64,000 bases of DNA from contig CBFHLY010000016.1 in the NCBI GenBank assembly GCA_965656785.1, positions 1 to 64,000 of the forward strand, in the 5' to 3' direction. The DNA comes from JALQTD01 sp965656785. Lineage in GTDB: Bacteria; Bacteroidota; Bacteroidia; Flavobacteriales_D; Sanyastnellaceae. Made by a program: the position numbers and the translations under genes. The notes beneath the pieces are model-generated. The model saw only the letters and a program-made list of their open reading frames with translations, did not search any database and was not told the DNA's origin. Shown in pieces: positions 33,819 through 44,000 of the stretch (positions are counted from its first letter, which is position 1; the number at the start of each line of letters is the position of its first letter).

Positions 33819-35285
33819 TTAGCGAATGCTATAATTCGGGGCTTCGCGGGTGATCATGACATCGTGCGGGTGGCTCTCCTTGATGCCGGCGTTGGTGATG
33901 CGGACGAATTGAGCTTGTTGCAGCGCGGGGATGTCAGCAGCGCCGCAGTACCCCATGCCGGCGCGGAGGCCGCCGATGACTTGGTACATGACTTCACGGA
34001 CGGTGCCTTTGTAAGGAACGCGGCCGGAAATGCCTTCGGGGACGAGTTTTTTGATGTCGTCTTCGGCGTCTTGGAAGTAGCGGTCCTTTGATCCCTGCTG
34101 CATGGCCTCCATCGATCCCATGCCGCGGTACGTCTTGAACCGGCGGCCTTCGTAGATGATGGTTTCGCCGGGGCTTTCTTCCGTTCCTGCGAGCATCGAG
34201 CCGATCATGACGGTGTGGCCGCCGCCGGCGATGGCCTTGACGATGTCGCCCGTGAACCGAATGCCTCCGTCCGCGATGACGGGAACGCCGGTGCCTTTCA
34301 AGGCTTCGGCCACGTCCATGACCGCTTTCAACTGGGGCACCCCTACGCCCGCGATGATGCGGGTGGTGCAAATGGAGCCCGGGCCGATGCCGACTTTCAC
34401 CGCATCCGCTCCCGCTTCGACGAGGGCCTTCGCCGCGGCGGCGGTGGCGATGTTGCCGCAGACGACGTCCACGGTGGGGAAGGCGGCCTTGACTTGGGCC
34501 AGGACGTGGAGCACGCCCTTGCTGTGTCCGTGGGCCGTGTCGATGATGACCGCGTCCACGCCGGCCGCAACAAGCGCTTCTGCCCGTTCCATCGTGTCGT
34601 GCGTCACACCCAGGGCCGCGGCCACGCGCAGGCGGCCGTATTGGTCCTTGCAGGAGTTCGGGAACTCGCTCAGCTTGATGATGTCGCGGTAGGTGATGAG
34701 GCCGACGAGCAAGCCGTTGCGATCGACCACCGGCAGCTTCTCGATGCGGTGCTCGCGCAGGATTTGTTCTGCACCGGCCAAATCCCCGCCATCCTCGGTT
34801 ACGATCAACCCCTCCTTCGTCATCACTTCCTCAATGGGCCGCTTCGGATCCTTCTCAAACCGCAAATCCCGGTTCGTCACGATGCCGGCCAAGCGGCCTT
34901 CCTCATCCACCACGGGAATGCCGCCGATGCGGTGCTCCCGCATGATGGTGAGGGCGTCCCCGACCAAGGCGTCTTCGCGCAGCGTGACCGGATCCTGGAT
35001 CATGCCGTTTTCTGAGCGTTTCACCCGGCGCACTTCGGCGGCCTGCTGGGCTATGGTCATGTTCTTGTGGATGACTCCGATGCCTCCTTGCCGCGCCATG
35101 GCAATGGCCATCGCGCTCCCGGTCACCGTATCCATTGCCGCCGAAATCACCGGCGTCTTCAGTTCAATGTTGCGGGAGAAGTGGCTGTTGAGGCGCGTGT
35201 CGCGCGGGAGCACTTCCGAGTAGGCAGGGACGAGCAGCACGTCGTCGTACGTCAGGCCTTCACCGAGGATTTTATCGGAGTTCAT
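33819..35285 (-). CDS. guaB: IMP dehydrogenase
   Basis: 488 residues, the typical length. It catalyses IMP + NAD+ to XMP, the committed step of GMP synthesis. The N-terminus LTYDDVLLVPAYSEVLPRDT is invariant in the family. Two CBS domains follow (residues about 95-215; HRIGGIPVVDEEGRLAGIVT and HRIEKLPVVDRNG). The active-site loop IGPGSICTTRIIAGVGVPQ has the catalytic Cys, and GGIRFTGDIVKAIAGG binds the phosphate. It may be co-transcribed with the PpiC genes 80 bases downstream. Confidence 0.97.
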   Translation of the reverse strand: MNSDKILGEGLTYDDVLLVPAYSEVLPRDTRLNSHFSRNIELKTPVISAAMDTVTGSAMAIAMARQGGIGVIHKNMTIAQQAAEVRRVKRSENGMIQDPVTLREDALVGDALTIMREHRIGGIPVVDEEGRLAGIVTNRDLRFEKDPKRPIEEVMTKEGLIVTEDGGDLAGAEQILREHRIEKLPVVDRNGLLVGLITYRDIIKLSEFPNSCKDQYGRLRVAAALGVTHDTMERAEALVAAGVDAVIIDTAHGHSKGVLHVLAQVKAAFPTVDVVCGNIATAAAAKALVEAGADAVKVGIGPGSICTTRIIAGVGVPQLKAVMDVAEALKGTGVPVIADGGIRFTGDIVKAIAGGGHTVMIGSMLAGTEESPGETIIYEGRRFKTYRGMGSMEAMQQGSKDRYFQDAEDDIKKLVPEGISGRVPYKGTVREVMYQVIGGLRAGMGYCGAADIPALQQAQFVRITNAGIKESHPHDVMITREAPNYSIR

Positions 35286-35489
35286 GGGCGTGGATTCGGT
35301 TGTTCATCGTGCTTCGAGCGCAGGGCTCGGACAGCGGTTCCCGAATTGCAGCGTCGCGCCGCTCTAGCCAGTTCGTGAACCCCCAGCCCGACGCGCAAGC
35401 GCCTTTGGCGAAGATTCGGGCAAAGGTATTGAAAATTGAGGTGCGATGTGGGTTGGTCGAGAAAGGTTCTGAACAGACCGTTCACCGCT

Positions 35490-37595
35490 TCACTCGTCCA
35501 CCAACACGTTGACGAGCCCTGAGCGCATGGTTTGTTTGCCCGATCCGTCTTGAATCCAAAGGGTATAACCATAAGCCCCTTCTTGTACAACGGCGCCGTC
35601 AACCGTGCCATCCCACCCCCAATCCGCGTCATCGGAAGCGAAAATCAGATCGCCCCAACGGCTGTAAACTTCCATGTGAAAGGTGGTCAAGTCCGCAAAG
35701 GAAATCACCGGCTTGAACACCGGGTTGAAACCGCCGACGGTGATGGCATTGGGAATCCAAATCACCGGAGGCAACGACAAACACGTGGTGTTCGACAGCG
35801 CATAATTCACTCCGCCATTGGGGCCTGGGGCGCTGTCAACCGCTTCGATGAGGTAGCAGAATTCTCCGCTGGCGGATTCGGTTTCGCCCACTTCATCCTC
35901 GTAAGCAGTGACGGACGCGGGCAAGGTCACCAGCGGCTGCGGGGTGCCTCCGTTTTCCGACCGGAAAATGCGATACGAACTGACCGACCCAGGAAACTCC
36001 TCGTACGGATTCCAAAACAACGTGTTCACCAACTGCTCTTCGTCCGCAGTGCCATCGAGCAACATCGTGGTCGCTTCGTTGCTCACGTCCACGCTGTCGT
36101 TGCACAAGTTCTCCACCCGCACCCGATACGTGTAGCTCATCACCTGGCTGTGGGCACCGAGGTCGGTGAAGGCGACGTTCAGTCCGCCGACTGCGGTCAT
36201 GGCGTCGATGCGCAAGAACGGCGCGTTCGGTTGATCCGCGCGCTTGCGTTCCAGGATGAAATGGTGTTGCTCCGTCATTGATTGGTCGAAGTCCACAACC
36301 ACCTCGACGCCCGATGAATCCAAGGCGGATGCCCGCAGAATGTTCGTGAACGCGGGCGCACCGGGGTATTGGAAATCCAGCGCCGCCAAGTTGGAAAGCG
36401 AACTGGCCCCGGTGGAGTGATGGGCTTCCACCCAGTACCGATAAACAGAACCGAGCTGTGCGCCCTCGTGCTCGAATTCGTACGTTCCAGCGGGAACGGT
36501 TCCGAGCTGTTCGGCCGCGCCCCAATTGGTGGCGGTTTCGTCCAACGCTTGCTGCGCATGAATGCTGTACGATTCCACGTTGCCGTCGAGGCCGTAAGCT
36601 CCGGCCCATTCGATGAGGGCCAAATCCGAGCACGGCTGCCGCTCAGCGATGATCCTCAGCGTGGAAGCGCACGAGGGATTTGCGGCACCGGGGTCCGGTG
36701 CGCCGTCCACGAAGCAGGAATCGAACGCCGCCACGTTGTAGCTCTCGATGAGCGATTGCGCGTTCGAAAGGGGGTTCGTGTAGGCCGTCGCGTTGGGGTC
36801 GAAAATCGTGTCGATGGGCACTTGCAAGCCGCCGCTGCACAGGTAGATGATGTACCCGGCCAAATCCGCCGCCGGACTGGGCGTCCAATTCAGCACCGCC
36901 AATCCCGTCACGGGATCCACGTCGATGTCCGAAATAGCTGGGGCGTCCGGGTCCAATTCGTCGTTGATTTCACTCCCGGCTCGGTTCGACTCGTGTTGGC
37001 ACCCCCAGGTCGCATCGGGTTGGATGACCCGGAATTCGAGCACTTCGCTGCAGGCCTCCACCTCGTACTCAAACGAGTTCATTCCTCCATTGTCTACAAC
37101 CGAGCCCAAGTCGATCCATCCCCCGGCGTTGTCGGACTTCTGAACCACGAAGTCCGCGCCCGTGCCTCCCGTGGCGATCCGCGGGCTGTTCCAGGTCAAA
37201 TCCGCAAACCCCGGCGTCAGGCTGGGCTGCGCTAGGAGAAACGTGTTGCAAATCGTATCCGAAACGCTGCTGTTTCCATCGGTCGATTGCGTCACGACGA
37301 AGTAGCAGACCGGGCCTTGGTTGCCGTTGACGTTGGGCGCGAGCACCGAATTGTTCGCATAATTCGGCATGTTCGTCGTCGAGACGTTCGCGGGATTGGT
37401 GGCCGGAAATTGGTGAAACACGTATTGGTAGAACAACCCCGCGGGGTCCGCGGGCTGCGTCCACGCCACCGTCGTATTGCCCGCGGTGTTGACCTGAACG
37501 CATTGCATGCTCACGTCCAATTGGGCCAACGCCAAGCGAGCGCTCCCCAGGAGAAGCGCAAGAGCAGTCAGCAAAACGGCTACTGGACGATTCAT
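35490..37595 (-). CDS. T9SS-secreted fibronectin-type protein with type B CTD
   Basis: 701 residues from ATG 37595, with the signal peptide AVLLTALALLLGSARLALAQ. The body consists of fibronectin type III-like domains (TVAWTQPADPAGLFYQYVF, LNWTPSPAADLAGYIIY, LFWNPYEEFPGSVSSYRIF). The C-terminus, from WIPNAITVGGFNPVFKPV through MEVYSRWGDLIFASDD to GAYGYTLWI, is a gliding-motility-associated type B sorting domain. No PorP/SprF gene adjoins this one. It probably acts as an adhesin or matrix protein. About 200 bp separate it from guaB. Confidence 0.85.
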   Translation of the reverse strand: MNRPVAVLLTALALLLGSARLALAQLDVSMQCVQVNTAGNTTVAWTQPADPAGLFYQYVFHQFPATNPANVSTTNMPNYANNSVLAPNVNGNQGPVCYFVVTQSTDGNSSVSDTICNTFLLAQPSLTPGFADLTWNSPRIATGGTGADFVVQKSDNAGGWIDLGSVVDNGGMNSFEYEVEACSEVLEFRVIQPDATWGCQHESNRAGSEINDELDPDAPAISDIDVDPVTGLAVLNWTPSPAADLAGYIIYLCSGGLQVPIDTIFDPNATAYTNPLSNAQSLIESYNVAAFDSCFVDGAPDPGAANPSCASTLRIIAERQPCSDLALIEWAGAYGLDGNVESYSIHAQQALDETATNWGAAEQLGTVPAGTYEFEHEGAQLGSVYRYWVEAHHSTGASSLSNLAALDFQYPGAPAFTNILRASALDSSGVEVVVDFDQSMTEQHHFILERKRADQPNAPFLRIDAMTAVGGLNVAFTDLGAHSQVMSYTYRVRVENLCNDSVDVSNEATTMLLDGTADEEQLVNTLFWNPYEEFPGSVSSYRIFRSENGGTPQPLVTLPASVTAYEDEVGETESASGEFCYLIEAVDSAPGPNGGVNYALSNTTCLSLPPVIWIPNAITVGGFNPVFKPVISFADLTTFHMEVYSRWGDLIFASDDADWGWDGTVDGAVVQEGAYGYTLWIQDGSGKQTMRSGLVNVLVDE

Positions 37596-37670
37596 GCACA
37601 CAAAGTTAATCACGCGACGGAGGGTCGCGAAGGATAGACGCTCGAAAGTGGTGAATTGTTGCCCGCGGAA

Positions 37671-40073
37671 TTACGCTTCTTCACTCGGTTCGCCATAGCC
37701 ACCGCTTCCATAGCCGTATCCATAACCGTAGCCGTACCCGTACCCATAGCCGTACTTGTAAGCGTATTTGCTGTACACCCGCTGCCACCGGTTCATCCGG
37801 ATGTTATTCAGAATGAAGGAGGCCGACAGTTGGTTTTGGGCCAACACGCTTTCAAGGTGGTTGATGCTCCGCTTGGAGGACTTTTCCGTGTTCGTCACGA
37901 GCAAGCCGGCATCCACGTGCTGCATGAGGATGATCGCGTCGCTGATGAGCAGAATCGGAGGCGTATCCAACAAGATGAAGTCGAACCGAGACCGAAGTTC
38001 CTTCAACAGTTCCAGCGTCTGATCGCCCATGACCAATTCGGAAGCGTTGGGGGGAACGGGTCCCGCTGTGCAAACGGAAAGGTTTTCCACCGGTCCGGGG
38101 CGCAACACGTCGTCCAATTGGGCGCGCCCAATGAGCACGGTGGAAAGGCCTTTCTTGTTGTCCAGCCCCATGTTTTTGTGCACCTTCGGCTTGTGCATGT
38201 CGAAGTCAATGAGGGCCACCGACTTGCCTGTCTTTGCGAGGACGGCTGCGAGGTTGGAGACCGTGAAGCTCTTGCCTTCTCCAGGGTGCAAGGAACTGAT
38301 AAGCAGTAGCTTGCTCTCGGAGCGCGTGAGCATGTACTGCAGGTTTGCCCGCAAGCTTCGGAACGCTTCCGTCACGGCCGAACGGCTGTCATTCAGGATC
38401 GACAAGGGGTGCTCCTCGATGTCGTCATAGTGCGGAATGCCGCCCAATACAGGCAGGTTCGTGGAGTCGCGCAATTCCACGATGGTTTGGATCCGCTCAA
38501 AAAAGGCCATGCGCACGAGCGCGATGAGCAAGGCCAAAGCGAACCCGCCGCCCGCCCACGTCAGCACCGTTCGGCTCTTGTTGGGGCCGATGACCCGGTC
38601 GTAGCGAGCGGCTTCGATGATGGTCGCTTCCGGGGCAATGCCCGCGCGCGAAATGATGGTGGAAGCCTTCGATTCGAGGAGGAAAATGTACAGGCCTTCG
38701 TTGACCTGCAGCTTGCGCTCCATGCTCAGGATGTCGCGCTGGGTGGCGGGCAGGCCTTGAAGGCGGCTTTCGAGGCTGGTGATTTGGCGTTGCAAATCGG
38801 ACCGTTGATCCTGCAAGGCCAACTCGGTATCGCGGATGTACCTCGAGATGGTCGATCGCGTGGAACTCAACGAGGAGTCCAAACGCCGCACTTGGTAACT
38901 GTCCTCCGTGACGTCAATGAGGGCGCTCGCGCGCTCCGAGCGCAACGTGAAGAGCTGGTTGACCTGCTGGACCAAAAGCGGGTCCTCCGAAAACAAGTAC
39001 GTCGTTGGAGGCAAGCCGAATTCCCCTGTTCCCGCTGAAAGGTAGGAGCGGAGCGACCCCATGGCGTCCAGCCGCAAGTCCAACTCGCGCAGCTGGGACT
39101 CCATGGTAATTAGCGTGTTGAAAAACTCCGTTTCCTCACGGGTCAAATCGAGGATCTCGTTGTCCGCTTTGAACAGGTCGACCTGTTGCTCCAGGCTGTC
39201 CATCATGGACGTGAGCTCTTGGAGCTGCCGGTCGATGAACTCCTCCGTTCGGCGGCTGGCTTCGAACCGGGCTTCCTGCGTGTATTCGATGTAGATGTGC
39301 GACAGGGCGTCGAGGAAGGCGGCGGGCCGCGACGCCAAGGTGCTCGACGCTTCGAGTTGCAGGATGCTCGTTCGGTCTACGGCCTTGACGGCGAGGGCGC
39401 TGCGGAATTGCTGGATGCGCTGGTCGCGGTTGAATGCGCGGATGCGGAGGTGTTGCTCCCGCATGCTGTCCCATTTGGCTTCGCTGAGCACCTGGTCTGA
39501 AGGGTGATTCAAGCTCACTTTCAAGGCCAAATCACCGCTCTCCGTCCAGACGCCGAACGGGAATTGTGCCTTGACGTGTTCGCCCGCGGGGTTGTCGTAG
39601 GTGAGTTCGTAGCCGGAGGGGCCGAGGATGCGGAGGTCAAGGTTTTGGCCCAAAAGACCCGCCGCAAACAACCCGGGATCGGCCTCAATGCTCAAATGAG
39701 TGAACCGCTCCACTTGTGTGGTGCGCAACCGGCCGACAAAGAAGAAGTCCAGCGGCTCGTTCATCGTGTCCACCACTCGGCCGATGAGGTCGTACGATCG
39801 AATGATGCGGCTCTGGTTGGGTACGTTGCTGCTCAGGCTTCGGGCGCCGATGGCTCCGAGCATTTGCGCTTGGTAATCGAAGGTCTCTTGGCTTTCAAGC
39901 AGGATTTCCGATGTCGCGCTGTGCACGTCCAGTTGGCGCTTCGTGATGAGGGTGCCCATGACGTAGCCGGTTGCGGCGAGCAGGATGAAGAGCCACGCGT
40001 TTTGGGCCGCCATCTTGAGATAGGGCCTCAGGTCATTCCAATTGATGAGCGCGTTCGAAGAGGGTTCAGGCAT
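37671..40073 (-). CDS. Wzc-like tyrosine autokinase for polysaccharide export
   Basis: 800 residues. An N-terminal membrane helix (NAWLFILLAATGYVMGTLI) and a second near residue 520 flank a Wzz-like, coiled-coil periplasmic part. The cytosolic C-terminal kinase domain has HPGEGKSFTVSNLA (Walker A), VALIDFDMHKPK (Walker A') and FILLDTPPILL (Walker B). The last 25 residues contain a tyrosine-rich K-(YG)8-SGGYG tail, likely the autophosphorylation cluster. Such kinases control polymerisation and export of capsule or exopolysaccharide through a Wza-like porin, which is not in the window. It is transcribed away from the gene at 40169. Confidence 0.9.
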   Translation of the reverse strand: MPEPSSNALINWNDLRPYLKMAAQNAWLFILLAATGYVMGTLITKRQLDVHSATSEILLESQETFDYQAQMLGAIGARSLSSNVPNQSRIIRSYDLIGRVVDTMNEPLDFFFVGRLRTTQVERFTHLSIEADPGLFAAGLLGQNLDLRILGPSGYELTYDNPAGEHVKAQFPFGVWTESGDLALKVSLNHPSDQVLSEAKWDSMREQHLRIRAFNRDQRIQQFRSALAVKAVDRTSILQLEASSTLASRPAAFLDALSHIYIEYTQEARFEASRRTEEFIDRQLQELTSMMDSLEQQVDLFKADNEILDLTREETEFFNTLITMESQLRELDLRLDAMGSLRSYLSAGTGEFGLPPTTYLFSEDPLLVQQVNQLFTLRSERASALIDVTEDSYQVRRLDSSLSSTRSTISRYIRDTELALQDQRSDLQRQITSLESRLQGLPATQRDILSMERKLQVNEGLYIFLLESKASTIISRAGIAPEATIIEAARYDRVIGPNKSRTVLTWAGGGFALALLIALVRMAFFERIQTIVELRDSTNLPVLGGIPHYDDIEEHPLSILNDSRSAVTEAFRSLRANLQYMLTRSESKLLLISSLHPGEGKSFTVSNLAAVLAKTGKSVALIDFDMHKPKVHKNMGLDNKKGLSTVLIGRAQLDDVLRPGPVENLSVCTAGPVPPNASELVMGDQTLELLKELRSRFDFILLDTPPILLISDAIILMQHVDAGLLVTNTEKSSKRSINHLESVLAQNQLSASFILNNIRMNRWQRVYSKYAYKYGYGYGYGYGYGYGYGSGGYGEPSEEA
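37693..37755. repeat. Short tandem repeat encoding the (YG)8 tail
   Basis: Consecutive six-base units alternate around CCGTAG/CCATAG/CCGTAC. They encode the Tyr-Gly run on the minus strand. The units are imperfect, but the run is a candidate for slippage that would vary the number of tyrosines. Confidence 0.6.
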
Positions 40074-40125
40074 GCGCCCGCAATTTCGTTAATTCTCCTC
40101 GAATACGCGGAAACGATTCACGCGG

Positions 40126-40158
40126 TTGCGAGAAAAGGCGAAATCCTGCGTAACATTG
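40126..40158 (+). promoter_or_regulatory. Weak candidate promoter for the 40169 gene
   Basis: TTG at 40126-40128, a 22-base spacer, then TAACATTG at 40151-40158, one mismatch from TAnnTTTG. The start codon is only about ten bases further on, so the leader would be very short. Confidence 0.25.
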
Positions 40159-40168
40159 AATCGTGGAA

Positions 40169-40690
40169 ATGACAACAGCCATCGCGAAGGGAGTGGAACG
40201 CACCGGGGGGCAGTGGGACGATTTGCGCCCGGAGGCGCGGGTGTGGATTTACGTGGCGGATCGCCTGATCTCTGAACCGGAGGCGGCGCAACTGGCCGAA
40301 CAGCTGGACGGCTTTGTCCGGGGCTGGGCTGCGCATCAGGTGCCGTTGAAATCCGGATGGAAGCTTTGGGGGCGCCGGGTACTTATTATAAGCGTGGACG
40401 AATCCGTGGAGCCCGCTTCGGGGTGTTCCATCGATTCCATGACCCACGCGGTGCGGCATTTGGGGGCGGAGCTTGGGGTGGATTGGTTCAATCGGATGCT
40501 GGTGGTGCACGAGGACGAACAAGGGGAGTGGGCCTGCACGTCGATGCACGCGTTTTGGGCGATGCGGAAGGCGGGACGTGTGGACGATTCGATTTTCGTG
40601 GTCAATCCCTTGGCCAAAACCAAGGGCGACTGGGAAGTGTCCGGAGTACAGTCTTTCGGGGAAAGCTGGCATGCCTCCATGTGGGGCTGA
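40169..40690 (+). CDS. Conserved Bacteroidota protein of unknown function
   Basis: 173 residues from ATG 40169. Many Bacteroidota genomes carry a protein of this type, often labelled ABC transporter ATPase, but no Walker A, signature or Walker B motif is visible. Recognisable conserved pieces are ARVWIYVADRLISEPEAAQL, VDESVEPASGCSIDSMTHAV, and FWAMRKAGRVDDSIFVVNPL. It is small and cytosolic. It is divergent from the Wzc-like gene. The function is not known; I reject the ATPase label. Confidence 0.6.
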   Translation: MTTAIAKGVERTGGQWDDLRPEARVWIYVADRLISEPEAAQLAEQLDGFVRGWAAHQVPLKSGWKLWGRRVLIISVDESVEPASGCSIDSMTHAVRHLGAELGVDWFNRMLVVHEDEQGEWACTSMHAFWAMRKAGRVDDSIFVVNPLAKTKGDWEVSGVQSFGESWHASMWG

Positions 40691-40801
40691 GTTTCTGGGT
40701 TATTGATAAGCAGTGGGTTAAACCCTTCTTTTCTCCGTTGAATCCCCTTTTGGTTCGGGATGAACTGCAGGCCGAACACAAAGTTTTTCTCCCAAAAAAC
40801 G

Positions 40802-40832
40802 TTGGGATTCCGACTTCTCTTCGCTACATTTA
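40802..40832 (+). promoter_or_regulatory. Candidate promoter of the large surface-protein gene
   Basis: TTG at 40802-40804, a 20-base spacer and TACATTTA at 40825-40832, close to the Bacteroidota TTTG/TAnnTTTG pattern. It would give a 5' leader of about 160 bases before 41001. The rest of 40691-41000 shows no gene or clear hairpin. Confidence 0.35.
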
Positions 40833-41000
40833 ACGCGTCTCTTCGCAAAACTTAACGTGCGGGTCACTAGAAAGTGCGTGCAGAGGCAACCCAGAATCGC
40901 CTGTTACGACTATGCTTTACCGCCAGTTCGTTTCGGGCGTCTGTCGCCTTGAAATCTTCGATCTAACCATTCTGTAGAATTCTTACCAAAACCAAATCCC

Positions 41001-44000
41001 ATGTTGAACAAACTGACGAAGTGTTGTGGCATCCTCGCGATGTTCGCGCTTTATTTCCTCTCAGCACCGGGCGCTTATGCCCAGTGCGAGTCGGTTGATG
41101 AGTACACCCTCATCGTCGGCGGCTCCAGCTATGACTCTGAGGTCGGCTGGCGCGTTGAAGCTCCTGATGGATCGGTCGTTGCCCAAGCAGGGGGGCAAGT
41201 CGGAGAGCAATTCTCCGGCTGTCCAGAAGGGTCGGGTGAAGGTACATTCACCTTTGACTTGGCTTCAGGAACAGAATACACGTTCGTCTTCATCGATTGC
41301 TACGGCGATGGTTGGAACGGAGGAACGGCTATCATGTACCGCACCGAAGGCACGGGCTTTGTCATCGGTTCCATCGGTTCGGGTGTTGGCTTCACCAGCG
41401 GTCAGGGAAGCCCGTCCGGTGGTCAGTTGAACTATGCGTTCACCACATTGCCAGCAGTAGGATGCGGTTGCACGGATGAATCGTCTTGCAACTACGATCC
41501 CGATGCCACCACGGACGACGGCTCTTGCCCCATCCCGGGTTGCATGGACGCAACGGCTTGCAACTACGATGCTTGCGCCAACGAGGACGATGGCTCTTGC
41601 GCATCGGAATCCGTTGTGTGGACCATTTCGGGCACTTACATGCCGGAAGTTTCTTGGGAAATGGCGGATGCCGATGGGAACGTGATCGCAAGCGGCGGTG
41701 GCTACTCTTACTCTTTCCCGTACCCGACCGTTTCGGAAACGATTTGCGTGAACGCAGCATGCTACACGTTTACTGCCATCGATTCATGGGGTGACGGATG
41801 GGACGGTCCTTACAGCCTCTCCACCAACGGTGCAGCGTTCTACACGAGCGACGGTGACTTCGGCTCATTTGAAAACGTTGATTTCTGCTTTGAACCCGGT
41901 TGCAACGATCCGAACGCTTCGAACTATTCGTCGCTCGCTACGGAAGACGACGGTTCTTGCCAATACCTCGGTTGCACCGACCCCAACGATTTCGCTTACG
42001 ATCCGTTCGCTACGGAAGATGACGGCTCGTGCTTGGGCTGTAACCAGTCCGGTACCTTCTGCTATGGCAACTACAGCAACACGCAGCAAATCGTTCTTCA
42101 GACGGGCGTGCCAACAGGCAACGACGGGTTGTACTTCTTGATTTCGTCTGGATTGATTGAGAACAACTACGACCAGATCTACATCTACGATGGACTCGAA
42201 ATCAATGCGGACAACTTGTTGTTCTTCGCAGGTGATTCAGGATTTGGTGCTTTGGACCTGTCAGGAACGTTCGTGTTCGCTCCGTCCGGTACGATCACCG
42301 TCGCCATTGACTCCGACACTTCGGTTTCGTGCGCATCATCAGCGACCTACGCAGGAGGCATCTCTTGGCAAGCCGCGTGCAACGTGGGTTGCATGGACAC
42401 CATGGCCTGCAACTACGACGAGATTGCTGGCATTGACGACGGAACGTGTGACTACTCATGCGTCGGTTGCATGGACACGTCGGCTGCCAACTTCGACCCC
42501 AACGCAACGATGCAAGGCGAAGGTTCTTGCGTGTTCTGCGATCCGGGAACGTTCGTGTTCAACATCGAAATGACGGATTCGGGCAACGACGGATGGGAAG
42601 GCGCTGCGTACTTCTTGACCGACCTCGCTACGGACGAAATGATTCAAGGTACCTACGACGAAGCGGGCTTGCAGCTCGGTGACCTCGCAGTCGACTTTGT
42701 TTGCATGCCTCTGGGCTGCTACACCTTCTCTGCTGGCGGTGGAGCTGCGGTGGGTGAAATCGGCGTGACGTTGTCTGACCAATTCGGAACGACCTACTTC
42801 GAAGGTTCAGGTGCCATCAGCACGACGAACATCGACTTCGGTTTGACCCAGTTGTGCGACTTCGAGGGCTGCACGGATCCTTACTGCTGGAACTACGACA
42901 TTTCTGCAACCATCGATGACGGTTCGTGCATCTGCCCGCCGTTGAACAACGCAGTGGAAGACGCGATTGCTTTGGAATGCGGTTCAGTCGTCAACGGAAC
43001 CGTTGCCAATGCATCGGACGTTGAAGGCATCGTTGGAACGCTGTTCGGTGGTCACACCATCAACCAGGGCGGTGCATGGTATCAGTACAATGCTAGCGGC
43101 ACGCAGCAAGTCTTCATCGACCTGTGCGGTACGCCGGATGCTGGTTTTGCTGATGGCACCGAGTTGAACGATTCGCAGATCCACGTGTTCGTCGAGGATG
43201 CCAACGGTGACCTCGTCCCCGTTGCGTCAAACGACGAATCGTGCTTCAGCCATGCAGGTGTTTCCATCGTCACGGACGTTGCAGAAACGTACTACATCCA
43301 CGTGAGCGCCTTCGGTGCTGGCGATGGTGGCCAATTCCAAATCAGCGTGAACTGCACGGAAGCCTGCACGACGGGCACGCCGTTCAACGACGACTGCGCA
43401 GGTGCATTGCCGCAATTGGACGGCATCGCATTCTCCGGTAGCACGTGCTGCACGAACCAAGAAGGTGCTTGGAGTGCGGGCAACGTTGACTACGACGCGG
43501 GTGTGTTGAGCGGTGCGAGCACCTACGGTGTTTGGTTCACGTTCAACTCGGGCGACTTCGATTCGTTCGACTTCGATTTGCAGAATGGTGATGGCGCGGC
43601 AGTCAGCTTGTCCATCTACTACGCTGCCACGAACTGCGACGAAGTGGCGACTTCAACGGTCTTCGCTGATGGAGGCATTGCAGGTTGCAACGTAACCGGT
43701 CAGTGCGCAGGTAGCATTTCGACCATCACGGACTTGATCCCGAACACGGATTACTACTTCCTCGTCGGTACCACCGATCCAGGTGAGTGCGGTACGTTCA
43801 GCTTCAGCACCACGGGGGTATACCTCGGCTGCATGGACACGGCTGCCACGAACTACGATGCGCAAGCCACAGAGGACGATGGTTCGTGCGACTACACTGA
43901 CGTGGTTCCGTCGAATGACTTGTGCACTGATGCCATCACCTTGCCTTGCAACGGTGGATACGAAGTTTACTCCATGGGTGGAGCTACCGAAGATGACCTC

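Noticed and set aside
40169..40690. Label ABC transporter ATPase for the conserved small protein
   Set aside because: No Walker A, signature or Walker B motif is present. The label appears to be a copied annotation error.
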